From Shewanella maritima (lineage in GTDB: Bacteria > Pseudomonadota > Gammaproteobacteria > Enterobacterales > Shewanellaceae): a DNA stretch of 64,000 nucleotides. The notes below the pieces were generated by a model that made no database searches, was not told where the DNA came from, and saw only the letters and a program-made list of their open reading frames with translations. Location: contig NZ_CP036200.1 of assembly GCF_004295345.1 (NCBI RefSeq), positions 2,248,501-2,312,500 of the forward strand, written 5' to 3'. Positions 27,304 through 35,906 of this stretch are shown here, piece by piece (the stretch's first letter is position 1; each line of letters opens with the position of its first letter). Both the position numbers and the translations under genes were made by a program.

Positions 27304-27336
27304 AAAAACGCCGCAGATATTAACTGCGGCGTTTTT
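27304..27336. terminator. Bidirectional terminator between convergent genes
   Basis: Perfect 13-bp stem AAAAACGCCGCAG/CTGCGGCGTTTTT (27304-27316 with 27324-27336), A-run on one side and T-run on the other, so it can serve the chemoreceptor gene (plus) and the MOSC gene (minus). Confidence 0.93.
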
Positions 27337-27383
27337 ATTTATTTGACAGCGGCCAAATGCTATCGGCTTGTGGAGTTAGCACA

Positions 27384-28142
27384 TTAATGGTCGTGAGCTG
27401 GAAGCTGATAATTAGTAATGGTTTTAACCAATACTGAATCTAATTTTGGTTTACCTTGAGGCCCATATAAACGCATATCCCATGGTTCAATACTCCCCAT
27501 ATCCAAGCGATTTTGCAGGCTATTAACCCAGCTTTGCGCGAGTCCATCACTATCGAGCAATCTTTGGTATTGATTGGCATCAAACTGAGGCAAAAAGTAA
27601 ATTCGCATAGCCTCAGCTAGGCTGATATCACTGCGGCGCTCTATAAGCTCCATACTGTCAGACTTATCAATGGTGCCGGCTTCAATCACCTTATAGAACC
27701 AACCACACAAGGCTGTTTCTTGCATAGCTAGAGCAAACTGTGGCTGATTAAATTGTAGGTTTAACTTAAAACATGGCGAGCGCGGCTGTGTCACCTGCAA
27801 CACCACATCACCAAATCGCACAATATCACCAATATTTACCTGCGCTTCATTGACGCCTACGGTTGAAATATTTTCGCCCATGGTCGGGGCGTCTCGCACT
27901 CCAGAAATTAAATCCCAACGGCGATACTGACCATAATGCTCGCGAGGAAAATGGTGGATCACCCGGTCAACACCACCATGGTGCTTAGGATCGGCTTCGC
28001 CATTACCTTGAATACGTTCATGAGTAACAATTAGCTGTTTTGCAGGACGCTTTTGATTGATTGTGGTGCTTACACCATCATGATTATCTTGCTTATCACC
28101 GAGATACAGCCCAGATAATCGACTCACTAATTGCTTACTCAC
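27384..28142 (-). CDS. MOSC domain protein, YiiM-like
   Basis: A 252-residue protein with an N-terminal MOSC domain: IQGNGEADPKHHGGVDRVIH, FPREHYGQYRRWD, APTMGENISTVG, and VTQPRSPCFKLN with the conserved cysteine expected to bind molybdenum cofactor. The C-terminal part (about 165-225) fits the three-helix domain of YiiM-type proteins. YiiM of E. coli reduces N-hydroxylated compounds using Moco and an electron-transfer partner; the same activity is inferred here. The start is GTG at 28142 with GGGAG upstream. It adds a further Moco consumer to a Moco-rich window. Confidence 0.85.
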   Translation of the reverse strand: MSKQLVSRLSGLYLGDKQDNHDGVSTTINQKRPAKQLIVTHERIQGNGEADPKHHGGVDRVIHHFPREHYGQYRRWDLISGVRDAPTMGENISTVGVNEAQVNIGDIVRFGDVVLQVTQPRSPCFKLNLQFNQPQFALAMQETALCGWFYKVIEAGTIDKSDSMELIERRSDISLAEAMRIYFLPQFDANQYQRLLDSDGLAQSWVNSLQNRLDMGSIEPWDMRLYGPQGKPKLDSVLVKTITNYQLPAHDH

Positions 28143-28238
28143 AGCTTGCTCCCTTTATTGTGTTTTCAGAGGTGAAATCTTGCGAACATAGGTATGCCCC
28201 CTGAACAATGTGAGGCTCAATATACTGGAAAATCGCTC

Positions 28239-28270
28239 AAAAAAAAGCCCCGTGAATAATCACAGGGCTG
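28239..28270 (-). terminator. Intrinsic terminator of the candidate sRNA
   Basis: On the minus strand, CAGCCCTGTG/CACGGGGCT forms a stem with one mismatch around a 5-6 nt loop (28247-28269), followed by eight T (plus A-run 28239-28246). It is well over 280 bp from the end of the PfkB gene, which suggests it serves the RNA between them. Confidence 0.88.
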
Positions 28271-28430
28271 TAAATCACTATTACGACTTAACAGCTGGGC
28301 ATATTAATCTATACCGAGCTCTTAAAAGAAGGGAGTTGCGAGAAGCCTAGTTAACTAGCCCGAGTATAGGATAACTGCAACAACAGTTATGGGGAGCCTG
28401 CCTCTGCTAGCCTCAGCATCTTCTAAAGCA
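28239..28430 (-). ncRNA. Candidate phosphate-regulated small RNA
   Basis: A transcription unit of about 190 nt in the 410-bp gap between the MOSC and PfkB genes. Reading the minus strand: PHO box at 28452-28469, 10 nt, -10 TACTAT (plus 28436-28441), predicted start near 28430, end at an intrinsic terminator with eight U (28239-28246). Inside are a perfect hairpin ATAACTG-TTGTTG-CAGTTAT and a longer pairing CTATAC.../...GTATAG. The only ORFs are of about 10 codons or fewer without ribosome-binding sites. It does not match 6S, tmRNA, RNase P or Spot 42 as I know them. Existence is inferred from the promoter-terminator pair. Confidence 0.65.
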
Positions 28431-28451
28431 CGGGCATAGTAAAGTGTTCAG

Positions 28452-28469
28452 ATGACAGCTAGATGACAG
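28452..28469 (-). promoter_or_regulatory. PHO box (PhoB binding site)
   Basis: Minus strand CTGTCATCTAGCTGTCAT: two perfect 7-bp CTGTCAT direct repeats with 4-bp spacing, 11 bp apart start to start, the established PhoB site layout. A -10 (TACTAT) begins exactly 10 nt downstream, the spacing expected when the PHO box replaces the -35 element. Confidence 0.8.
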
Positions 28470-28552
28470 TAAGTTGGCAGTTTTATTAGGCGTTTAGGTG
28501 CAAATACCCAAGATCTTGCCCGTATCCAAAGCTGTAGCAACTTTCGGTTGGA

Positions 28553-29413
28553 TTAAATAGCCGGTCGAGTTTCTAGGTAATCCAGTAGATCTTCGCCCGG
28601 TACCGAGCTTTGTGTTGCCACAGCAAAACTTGCCCAAACTGCAGCCTGTTGCATAGCTACCTTTATGTCTGCGCCATTAATTAAACTATCGATCAACCCT
28701 GCAGCATATGCATCACCCGCACCTGTGGTATCCACAACCTCAGCGGGCATGGCACTTACCTTGATAGGTTCACCATCATGATAAGCCGTCGCGCCATTCT
28801 CACCATCGGTCACCACAAAATACCGCAACGCTTTACCCGCTATGCTTTGTCCAAACACCCAGAAGTCATCACTACAACGCTCCTGCATATCAGCAAGAGA
28901 TGCCACTAACACATGACAAGGCAACGGCTCATTACTGCTACTTAATTGGGCAACTACCACACACTCAGGATTCTGCTCGATAGCCGCTTGCGACCATACA
29001 TGCGGATCTTTAGCACAAGAGTTTATGTAAAAACCTTGCCACTTATGCCATTTGGGCTGTTTTGGTAAGTGAAATTCAGGGCGACGCGAGCGGATAATAG
29101 TGCGCTCACCATCTGGCGTCATGACCAATAGCATTTCACTGGTATGGCCTTGATAACGTTGCACCATACGGCAATCTAGACCTAAAGTGCCAGCTTGTGC
29201 CAGTACCCAGTCCCCTAAGTCATCGCTACCAACTTGCGCCACTATCGATACATCATGCTGCGCCCATACTAGTCCTAGACCAGTATTCGCACCGCCGCCA
29301 CCTAAGCGCAGTCCACCATCTTCGTAGTGGAAACGCCCGCCAGTTTGCAAGGGTTTGTCTAATTGCAAAATACGGTCGCAATTGATGTTCGCTAGTAAAA
29401 GAATGTTCGCCAT
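28553..29413 (-). CDS. PfkB-family sugar kinase
   Basis: A 286-residue ribokinase-like kinase. The N-terminal sugar-binding region LRLGGGGANTGLGLVWAQ and the C-terminal ATP-binding, catalytic signature VVDTTGAGDAYAAGLID (catalytic Asp in GAGD, about residue 235) are intact, along with VVTDGENGATAYHDG. Length is at the short end for PfkB kinases. The substrate cannot be told from sequence; no sugar transport or catabolic gene lies beside it. The start codon (ATG 29413) lacks a clear Shine-Dalgarno. It ends just upstream of the PHO-box promoter. Confidence 0.88.
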   Translation of the reverse strand: MANILLLANINCDRILQLDKPLQTGGRFHYEDGGLRLGGGGANTGLGLVWAQHDVSIVAQVGSDDLGDWVLAQAGTLGLDCRMVQRYQGHTSEMLLVMTPDGERTIIRSRRPEFHLPKQPKWHKWQGFYINSCAKDPHVWSQAAIEQNPECVVVAQLSSSNEPLPCHVLVASLADMQERCSDDFWVFGQSIAGKALRYFVVTDGENGATAYHDGEPIKVSAMPAEVVDTTGAGDAYAAGLIDSLINGADIKVAMQQAAVWASFAVATQSSVPGEDLLDYLETRPAI

Positions 29414-29520
29414 ACATCAGCCTTTAACGTGAGAAGCTAGTCTGGTGAGAAGATCGTCAGCTCAACTCACAATCCATTGTTGTTTCAATACGCTCATTAA
29501 GCCCTGAGATTACGCGAATC

Positions 29521-29551
29521 AAAAAAAACGGCAACTGTTTCAGCTGCCGTA
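29521..29551 (-). terminator. Intrinsic terminator after the HemN-like gene
   Basis: Stem ACGGCA-A-CTG/CAG-C-TGCCGT with one mismatch (29528-29550), preceded on the plus strand by eight A, i.e. a U-run for minus transcripts. It lies 28 bp after the gene's stop. Confidence 0.88.
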
Positions 29552-29578
29552 AATTCAAAGTTTTGCATGACCCGAAAG

Positions 29579-30916
29579 CTACATATCTCGCTTAGCAAGC
29601 GGCTTACGCAGTTGGGCGCGAACGTTATCCATGCCAGAGTAGAACTCTTTCATCATCACAAGACCCATCATTTTACCGTTATCAGTAACGATGATGTTGT
29701 CAGGGTCGCTTGGGTCGTTCTTGATTGCGCCGATTGCCTTCATCGAGGTCATCTCTTTAAACAACGCAGTATCAAGGTTAACCCCAAACTGATCGCGGAA
29801 GTACTTGCGTGAAAGACGACCCGAGAACATCCCAAGCAAGAAGCGATATTGCATAACCTCTTTCTTGTGATACAGCTTTTGCTGCTCAACCGCCATGCGC
29901 CCTTGAGCGATACGCTCCTGGTATTTACGCAGGCTAAAAGTATTCACATACAAGGTGTCATTCAAGAAACTAAACGAGCCAGAGCCAACGCCAAGATACT
30001 CGTCGTAATCAATCACGTACTCGTCAAAGCCTTCGTTATTAGCTTTGCCAAATGCCCAACCAGACAACTGGTTATACTGACCAATTAAGCTGTTTAGGAT
30101 TTGTCTATATTGATCCATCATCTCACCGTGTGGCGCCGCTAGTTTTCCTTTAACGCTTTTACGAGTTTGGTGCGTGATCATCAATGGATAAGTGGTGATC
30201 TGTCTTGGGTCTAACTTAGAAGCTATATCCAGATCAGATTGAATGATTTCGGTTGTTTGGCCTTTGAAGCCAAAGATTAAGTCGATGTTGATAATTGGGA
30301 ATAGCTCTTTCGCCGCCATAATGCGATCAAAGGTTTCTTCACCTGTGCCAAACTTCTCTAGACGGTCGGTCATCTTGAGGATGCCGTTATCGAAACTTTG
30401 CACCCCAATCGACATGCGATCCACTAAGCCCTTGAGCTGTTTAAACTCAGGATTAGCTAAATGCTGCGGATCAGACTCACAAGACACTTCTTTAATTTCT
30501 GGAAATAAAGTCTTTGCGTGCTCAATGGTGCGCGCCAACTCGTCTTCCAATACAGTTGTGGTACCGCCACCGATGTACATGGACTCGAAACGATAGCCGA
30601 GGTCTTTGGCCATCTGCATTTCTTTACGCAGGGCTATAAAATAGGCGCGTGCTTTTTCTTCGTTAAATAAAAAACGGTGGAAAGTACAAAATGAGCACAA
30701 GGTATGGCAGAACGGGATATGCGCATACAGCATGTATTTCTTGCCCTCAACCGGCTTTGGCATGCGGTCGGCAGAAATCGTATCTAGCTTGAGGTTCTTA
30801 TCAACAAAATACTGCATGACGCGCTCCAATGAGCTCACCATCCAGTTGGGTACGGTAATATCAGCTTGATAAGGGGTAATTATTTTGCTGTCTGGTAAAA
30901 CAATTGAAGATGACAT
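29579..30916 (-). CDS. HemN-like radical SAM protein
   Basis: A 445-residue radical SAM enzyme of the coproporphyrinogen-III-oxidase-like group. The cluster motif is HIPFCHTLCSFCTFHRF (CxxxCxxC, about residue 60). SMYIGGGTTTVL, CESDPQHL and RMSIGVQSFDNGILKMT follow in the HemN order. Unlike true HemN (55033-56409 here), it lacks the extra cysteine after the cluster (CTF rather than CGC), so coproporphyrinogen oxidation is doubtful; related proteins act in heme handling or methyl transfer. ATG 30916 has GGAG upstream and is preferred over the longer frame at 30943. An FNR-like site lies about 190 bp upstream. Confidence 0.8.
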   Translation of the reverse strand: MSSSIVLPDSKIITPYQADITVPNWMVSSLERVMQYFVDKNLKLDTISADRMPKPVEGKKYMLYAHIPFCHTLCSFCTFHRFLFNEEKARAYFIALRKEMQMAKDLGYRFESMYIGGGTTTVLEDELARTIEHAKTLFPEIKEVSCESDPQHLANPEFKQLKGLVDRMSIGVQSFDNGILKMTDRLEKFGTGEETFDRIMAAKELFPIINIDLIFGFKGQTTEIIQSDLDIASKLDPRQITTYPLMITHQTRKSVKGKLAAPHGEMMDQYRQILNSLIGQYNQLSGWAFGKANNEGFDEYVIDYDEYLGVGSGSFSFLNDTLYVNTFSLRKYQERIAQGRMAVEQQKLYHKKEVMQYRFLLGMFSGRLSRKYFRDQFGVNLDTALFKEMTSMKAIGAIKNDPSDPDNIIVTDNGKMMGLVMMKEFYSGMDNVRAQLRKPLAKRDM

Positions 30917-31103
30917 GGTTACTCCGGGCCCACGCTTGAACACCTCAAGGCGCGCCGATAAATTTATGCAGTTAACTTAGCGTAGGTCTAATCCCCTTCA
31001 CCTACGTATTTTTAGGTATTAGCTTACACAATCATCACCCAACAAACTGTGAACAAGCTATCACTAATATTCACTCCCCTAACAAGTTTAACTTTATTTA
31101 ATG

Positions 31104-31117
31104 TTGATCTTAGTCAA
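31104..31117 (-). promoter_or_regulatory. FNR-like binding site upstream of the HemN-like gene
   Basis: TTGATCTTAGTCAA (TTGAT-N4-GTCAA) differs by one base from the FNR consensus TTGAT-N4-ATCAA. It lies about 190 bp before the start of the minus-strand HemN-like gene and beyond the fdh terminator. Control by the Shewanella FNR homologue EtrA is inference. Confidence 0.5.
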
Positions 31118-31147
31118 AAGATCACTATTTGATAACTAAGTAAACAA

Positions 31148-31180
31148 AAACACCCCAGTTAGGGCTGGGGTGTTTTTATT
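31148..31180 (-). terminator. Intrinsic terminator of formate dehydrogenase operon 1
   Basis: Perfect stem AAACACCCCAG/CTGGGGTGTTT (31148-31158 with 31165-31175), A-run on the left giving a U-run on the minus strand. It closes the operon about 20 bp after the cytochrome b gene. Confidence 0.92.
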
Positions 31181-31196
31181 GGCAGTTTATACGCGA

Positions 31197-32165
31197 TTAC
31201 TCTTTGTATTTTAACGTGCCGTTCTCTTTGATTTCATCATACCAAAGGTTGTGGTGTTGCTTTGCCCACTGCTCATCACAGTAACCAGAAACCATACACT
31301 CCATACCACCTTCAGACATAACTGTTGCCATGAAGATATGTACGATAGAGAAAGCAGTAATCACGATTGCGCTCACTGAGTGCAATACTAGTGCAATTAA
31401 GCTTAGTGTGCGGCTTGGTTCAAACAAGTTAGGGAATAATAGCAACATACCTGATGCTGAGATAACTAGGCCAAAGAAGGCAAATGCCCAGAACCATAAT
31501 TTCTCACCCGCGTTAGCAAAACCTGCGTCAGGGTGCTTACCTTTAAATGGACCAAAGTTAATGTAGCCACCAACGTACATCATCCACTTAAGGTCGTACA
31601 TTTTTGGTAGCTGGTTTTTAGCCCAAAGTAGCGTCATTAATGCCCAACCTAGCATGAACGGAATCGCCATGTAGTCGTGGATTAATTTCGCAGAGTTGAT
31701 TAAACCGGCCCATAAACCTTCTCCAACGTACGGCTGCAGGAAGAAGCGACCCGCTAGCAAAGTTAAACCCGTTAGGATTAACAGCAAACAAGGGATAGCA
31801 CCCAACCAGTGAATCGATACGTCGAACTTAGACCAACGATAAACTAACTTGCCTGTGAAACCACCGTGCAGTTTAGAGATACCATTGATTTTGATAAACA
31901 CCACAAAGACGATGATCATGCCGAACAGTGCAGCGGTTAATGCCGGAGCAAGTAAGTCGCTACGTAGCTCGAACACGCGTAAATCATAAGTGTTGATCAG
32001 CTGTTCGTGAGCTTGACCATGAGATGTGGTTACGCCTTTGGCACCCTCTTTAACTTGGGCCCAAATTTGTCCTTCAGTCTCTGTCGCTGTATTTGTGTCA
32101 GCCATGCTTACACCGCTAAATAGCAAGGTGATAGCAACGCTTAACATAATAAATAAATTTTTCAT
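31197..32165 (-). CDS. fdhC: Formate dehydrogenase cytochrome b subunit (set 1)
   Basis: A 322-residue inner-membrane diheme cytochrome b that takes electrons from FdhB to the quinone pool. A signal-like N-terminal helix (MKNLFIMLSVAITLLFSGVSMA) is followed by a periplasmic stretch, one helix (about 72-92, LTAALFGMIIVFVVFI), and the four-helix core. Candidate heme ligands: His in FDVSIHWLGAIPCLL, LIHDYMAIPFMLGW, and ALVLHSVSAIVITAFSIVHIF. C-terminal VMSEGGMECMVSGYCDEQWA is shared with set 2. FdhA1 and FdhB1 genes lie upstream in the same operon; this is the last gene before the terminator. Confidence 0.92.
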   Translation of the reverse strand: MKNLFIMLSVAITLLFSGVSMADTNTATETEGQIWAQVKEGAKGVTTSHGQAHEQLINTYDLRVFELRSDLLAPALTAALFGMIIVFVVFIKINGISKLHGGFTGKLVYRWSKFDVSIHWLGAIPCLLLILTGLTLLAGRFFLQPYVGEGLWAGLINSAKLIHDYMAIPFMLGWALMTLLWAKNQLPKMYDLKWMMYVGGYINFGPFKGKHPDAGFANAGEKLWFWAFAFFGLVISASGMLLLFPNLFEPSRTLSLIALVLHSVSAIVITAFSIVHIFMATVMSEGGMECMVSGYCDEQWAKQHHNLWYDEIKENGTLKYKE

Positions 32166-32237
32166 GTTACATCCTTCTGGCTCACTAGGCGCTGCAAGCA
32201 GCGCCTAGATTAATCGGACTAACTCAGGATGTGAGGA

Positions 32238-32807
32238 TTAACCCCAAATCGCCTTGTTAGAGCCACGAGAAGCAACACGCTCACGGAAGATGTTAGAAAC
32301 AACTTCTGCATCACCAGCAAGCAGTGCTTTAGTCGCACAAAGCTCAGCACACATAGGTAGCTTACCTTCGGCGATACGGTTAGCACCGTATTGCTTACGC
32401 TCTTTGTCAGAGTGGTTCTCTTCTGGGCCACCGGCACAGAAAGTACACTTGTCCATCTTGCCACGGCCGCCAAATACTGACTTTTGTGGGAACTGTGGAG
32501 CACCGAATGGACATGCATAGAAGCAGTAACCACAACCGATACAAGTGTCTTTGTCGTGAAGTACGATGCCATCTTCTGTTTTATAGAAACAGTTTGCTGG
32601 ACATACAGCCATACAAGGCGCATCACTACAGTGCATACATGCAACTGAGATAGATGCTTCACCAGGCTTACCGTCGTTAATCGTCACTACGCGACGACGT
32701 TGAATACCCCACTCTAGTGCAGAGTCGTTTTCGTTCTTACATGCTGTGACACAGCCATTACATTCGATGCAGCGCTTGGTATCACATAAAAATTTCATTG
32801 TAGCCAT
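32238..32807 (-). CDS. fdhB: Formate dehydrogenase 4Fe-4S subunit (set 1)
   Basis: A 189-residue electron-transfer subunit with four clusters. Visible cysteine groups: CDTKRCIECNGCVTACKNE, CMHCSDAPCMAVCPANC, CIGCGYCFYACPFGAP, and the split CTFCAGGP...CAELCATKAL. Electrons pass from FdhA to the cytochrome b. It has no signal peptide, consistent with co-export on the Tat signal of FdhA. Compared with its paralogue at 37462-38058 it stops right after AIWG and lacks the last nine residues (YNPKTGEMI), because TAA stands where the other has TAC. It lies between fdhA and fdhC. Confidence 0.94.
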   Translation of the reverse strand: MATMKFLCDTKRCIECNGCVTACKNENDSALEWGIQRRRVVTINDGKPGEASISVACMHCSDAPCMAVCPANCFYKTEDGIVLHDKDTCIGCGYCFYACPFGAPQFPQKSVFGGRGKMDKCTFCAGGPEENHSDKERKQYGANRIAEGKLPMCAELCATKALLAGDAEVVSNIFRERVASRGSNKAIWG

Positions 32808-32836
32808 ATTGGCAATTCTCCTAGCTTAATCTGCAA

Positions 32837-35692
32837 CTATGCTTTGGTGATTTGACAAAGCGATGCTTTGGTTTCTTGCATCTGCGTGATTGGGTCATAA
32901 CCGTAAGTTAGAGCCGTGTTCGCAGATTCACCTAGAACATAAGGTACAGTGCCTTCTGGGTAGTTAGGCGCTAAGCTTTCACCGTGCATTTCACCTGCGA
33001 AGTGGTATGGCATCCAAGTAACGCCTGGTTTAACACGAGGTGTAACCATAGCTTTAATCTTAATGCGACCACCTTCTGCACCCTCTAGCCATACTGTGTC
33101 ACCGTTACGGATACCGCGATCAGCAGCATCAGCAGGGTTGATTTCAACAAACATTTCTTGTTGAAGCTCAGCTAGCCATGGGTTAGAACGTGATTCTTCA
33201 CCACCACCCTCGTACTCAACTAGACGACCAGAAGTAAGACCTAGTGGGTACTTATCTGTGTTGTCATTGTCTTGAATAGTCTTGTACAGAGTAGGCAGAC
33301 GATGAATTTGCATATCATCGTAAGTTGGGTACTTAGATACAAGGTCACGACGAGGCGTGTATAGCGGCTCGCGGTGTACAGGTACTTGGTCAGGGAAAGT
33401 CCAAACAATACAACGAGCTTTTGCGTTACCGTAAGGGATACAACCGTGCTTCATAGCAACACGTTGGATACCACCTGAGATATCAGTCTTCCAGTTTTTG
33501 CCTTCTGCATGTACTTTCTCTTCTGCAGTTAGCTCGTCCCACCAACCTAGCTGTTTCAGCATGTCAGCAGTGAATTCTGGGTAACCGTCTTGGATTTCAG
33601 CACCTTTAGAGAAGCTGCCTTCAGCAAGTAGGTTCTTACCTTGATACTCGATACCGTAACGCGCACGGAAGTTACCGCCGCCTTCAAGTACGTGCTTGTT
33701 TGTGTTGTACAGAATTTGAGTACCAGGGTGCTTCTGCTCTGGTGTACCCCAACATGGCCAAGGCATACCGTAAGTATCGCCTTTAGCAGGACCACCCGCA
33801 GCTTCAAGAGTCTTGTTGCTGAAAGTACCCCAGTTTTGAGTGTGTTGCTTGATACGCTCAGGGCTTTGACCTGTCATACCGATTGTCCACATACCGCGGT
33901 TGATTTCGCGAGTAATGTCTTCAATCACTAGCATGTCTTTGCTGTCTTTAGCGATACGCTTAGTGTACTCGTCAGCAAAGCCAAGCTTTTGCGACAGACG
34001 GTACATGATCTCTAAGTCAGTCTTAGATTCAAATAGTGGCTCAACCACTTTTTCACGCCATTGTTGGCTACGACCTGAGTTAGATACTGAACCTTCAGTT
34101 TCGAACTGAGTACAAGCAGGAAGTAGGTAAACACCATTTTGACGACGGTGCATTACACCCGCCATTGTTGGGAATGGGTCCACAACAACTACTGTATCCA
34201 TCTTGTCTAGTGCATCACGAACGTCTGACTGACGAGTTTCAGTGTTAACTGATTGACCCCAGAAGAAGCCCATGCGAACGCGGTCTTTCTGCGCTAGTTT
34301 TTCAGGTGTTTCTAGTACACCGTCATGCCAACGAGAACATGGAATACCAGGCGTGTTCATTGGGATACGACCTAGGTATTCGTTTTGGTCGAAACGACCT
34401 TTAACCCAGTCAAATTCTAGATCCCAAACGTTTGACCAGTGCTTCCAAGAACCGGTCTTAAGACCGTAGTAACCTGGTAGCGTGTCAAATAGTAGACCTA
34501 AGTCAGTTGCACCCTGTACGTTATCATGACCACGGAAGATGTTAGTACCGCCACCTTGTTTACCCATGTTACCTAGAGCAAGCTGAAGGATACAGTAAGC
34601 ACGAGTGTTAGCATTACCAACGTGGTGCTGAGTACCACCCATACACCATACAACCGTACCTGGACGGTTTTCAGCCATTAACTTAGCTGCTTGGTATACT
34701 TCTTCTTCGCTACAACCTGTGATGTCTGCAACTTCTTTAGGTGGGAACTTTTTCACTTCCTCGCGGATGGCATCCATTTCGAATACACGTTGCTCGATGA
34801 AAGTTTTGTCTTCCCAACCATTTTCGAAGATATGCCATAACATACCGTAGATGAATGGAATGTCAGTACCAGGACGTAGACCACAGTGAAGGTCTGCGTG
34901 AGCTGCTGTACGAGAGTAACGTGGATCTACCACGATAATCTTAGCGTTGTTCTTCTCTTTCGCGATCAGAATGTGCTGCATTGCTACTGGGTGAGCTTCA
35001 GCCGGGTTAGCACCGATGAAGAAAATAGCATTGGCATTTTGAATGTCGTTGAAAGAGTTAGTTTGCGCACCGTAACCCCAAGTGTTAGCAACACCGGCTA
35101 CAGTGGTAGAGTGACAAATACGTGCAGAGTGGTCGACGTTGTTCGTACCCCACATTGCCGCAAATTTACGGTACATGTAGCAGCCTTCGTTCGAGAACTT
35201 AGCACTACCCATGAAGTATAAAGAGTCTGGACCTGATTCTTTGCGGATGTCTAACATCTTGTCGCCAACTTCGTTGAAAGCTTGCTCCCAAGATAGTTTC
35301 TTCCACTTACCGTCTACCAATTTCATTGGGTATTTAAGACGTTTCTCACCGTGACCGTGCTCACGTAGCGCAGCACCTTTTGCACAGTGACCACCAGCGT
35401 TGAATGGGTGATCGAATGCAGGCTCTTGACCAGTCCATACACCGTTTTGTACTTCAGCGTATAAACCACAACCTACAGCACATGCAGAACAAACGGTACG
35501 TTTGATTTCAATTGGCGCATCGTGCGGTACATCTTTCGCTTCTGCACGGCGCATCATGCCAGTGCCTAACATTGAAGCGGCAGCGATACCACCAGTGGTA
35601 ACACCCACTTGCTTCATAAATTGACGACGGTTAATGCCTAAGCTTGCTGTTTTAGCTTCTGTGGCCGTCGCAGACTTACGAGTTAGTTTCAT
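32837..35692 (-). CDS. fdhA: Formate dehydrogenase catalytic subunit, cysteine type (set 1)
   Basis: A 951-residue molybdopterin enzyme that oxidises formate to CO2 in the periplasm. It has a Tat signal (INRRQFMKQVG, about residue 20) ending near RRAEAKD. The N-terminal 4Fe-4S motif is CSACAVGCGLYAE; the active site is ARICHSTTVAG with cysteine (about residue 194) in place of the selenocysteine of E. coli enzymes, followed by the conserved His. No in-frame TGA occurs, so it is not a selenoprotein. Molybdopterin-binding landmarks include WCMGGTQHHVGNANTRAYCI. AGGAGAAT precedes the ATG. It is a close paralogue of the protein at 38087-40936. Confidence 0.96.
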   Translation of the reverse strand: MKLTRKSATATEAKTASLGINRRQFMKQVGVTTGGIAAASMLGTGMMRRAEAKDVPHDAPIEIKRTVCSACAVGCGLYAEVQNGVWTGQEPAFDHPFNAGGHCAKGAALREHGHGEKRLKYPMKLVDGKWKKLSWEQAFNEVGDKMLDIRKESGPDSLYFMGSAKFSNEGCYMYRKFAAMWGTNNVDHSARICHSTTVAGVANTWGYGAQTNSFNDIQNANAIFFIGANPAEAHPVAMQHILIAKEKNNAKIIVVDPRYSRTAAHADLHCGLRPGTDIPFIYGMLWHIFENGWEDKTFIEQRVFEMDAIREEVKKFPPKEVADITGCSEEEVYQAAKLMAENRPGTVVWCMGGTQHHVGNANTRAYCILQLALGNMGKQGGGTNIFRGHDNVQGATDLGLLFDTLPGYYGLKTGSWKHWSNVWDLEFDWVKGRFDQNEYLGRIPMNTPGIPCSRWHDGVLETPEKLAQKDRVRMGFFWGQSVNTETRQSDVRDALDKMDTVVVVDPFPTMAGVMHRRQNGVYLLPACTQFETEGSVSNSGRSQQWREKVVEPLFESKTDLEIMYRLSQKLGFADEYTKRIAKDSKDMLVIEDITREINRGMWTIGMTGQSPERIKQHTQNWGTFSNKTLEAAGGPAKGDTYGMPWPCWGTPEQKHPGTQILYNTNKHVLEGGGNFRARYGIEYQGKNLLAEGSFSKGAEIQDGYPEFTADMLKQLGWWDELTAEEKVHAEGKNWKTDISGGIQRVAMKHGCIPYGNAKARCIVWTFPDQVPVHREPLYTPRRDLVSKYPTYDDMQIHRLPTLYKTIQDNDNTDKYPLGLTSGRLVEYEGGGEESRSNPWLAELQQEMFVEINPADAADRGIRNGDTVWLEGAEGGRIKIKAMVTPRVKPGVTWMPYHFAGEMHGESLAPNYPEGTVPYVLGESANTALTYGYDPITQMQETKASLCQITKA

Positions 35693-35708
35693 CTAAATTC
35701 TCCTAATC

Positions 35709-35906
35709 CTAGCCGCGTAAGCTATCGTAGTAACTGCGTACGTGAGCAGTTTCTTGATAGCCTTTTGATTTTGTATTGATTGCACTTGGCGCTTGCGCCT
35801 GTGCAATACTGATTCCGCTAACTGCTAATGCAGCACTTGCAGTGCCACCAACAGTTATCGCTTTCAGCAAAGATCTGCGGTTCAGATCGGGCTGTTGCTT
35901 ACTCAT
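35709..35906 (-). CDS. Small Tat-signal protein of formate dehydrogenase operon 1
   Basis: A 65-residue protein with a twin-arginine signal (LNRRSLLKAITVGG) and a short mature part ending YQETAHVRSYYDSLRG. It is of the type known as formate dehydrogenase region Tat target (TIGR02811, as I recall), of unknown function. GGAGTAAAG sits directly before ATG 35906; the longer frame to 35960 has no such site. It is the first gene of set 1, immediately before fdhA. The paralogue at 40953-41147 holds the same place in set 2, so it probably belongs to assembly or anchoring of the enzyme. Confidence 0.88.
   Translation of the reverse strand: MSKQQPDLNRRSLLKAITVGGTASAALAVSGISIAQAQAPSAINTKSKGYQETAHVRSYYDSLRG

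Noticed and set aside
28143..28552. 6S RNA, tmRNA or RNase P RNA in the sRNA region
   Set aside because: None of the conserved sequence elements of these RNAs that I know are present, and the length does not fit RNase P or tmRNA.
32219..32662. Long alternative-frame ORFs over fdhB (and 37467-37925 over the second copy)
   Set aside because: They are frame shadows of the two paralogous ferredoxin genes; the similarity between the two shadows comes from the duplicated genes.
35100..35120. Possible selenocysteine formate dehydrogenase
   Set aside because: Both FdhA proteins have a TGT/TGC-type cysteine codon at the active site and no in-frame TGA, so they are cysteine enzymes.
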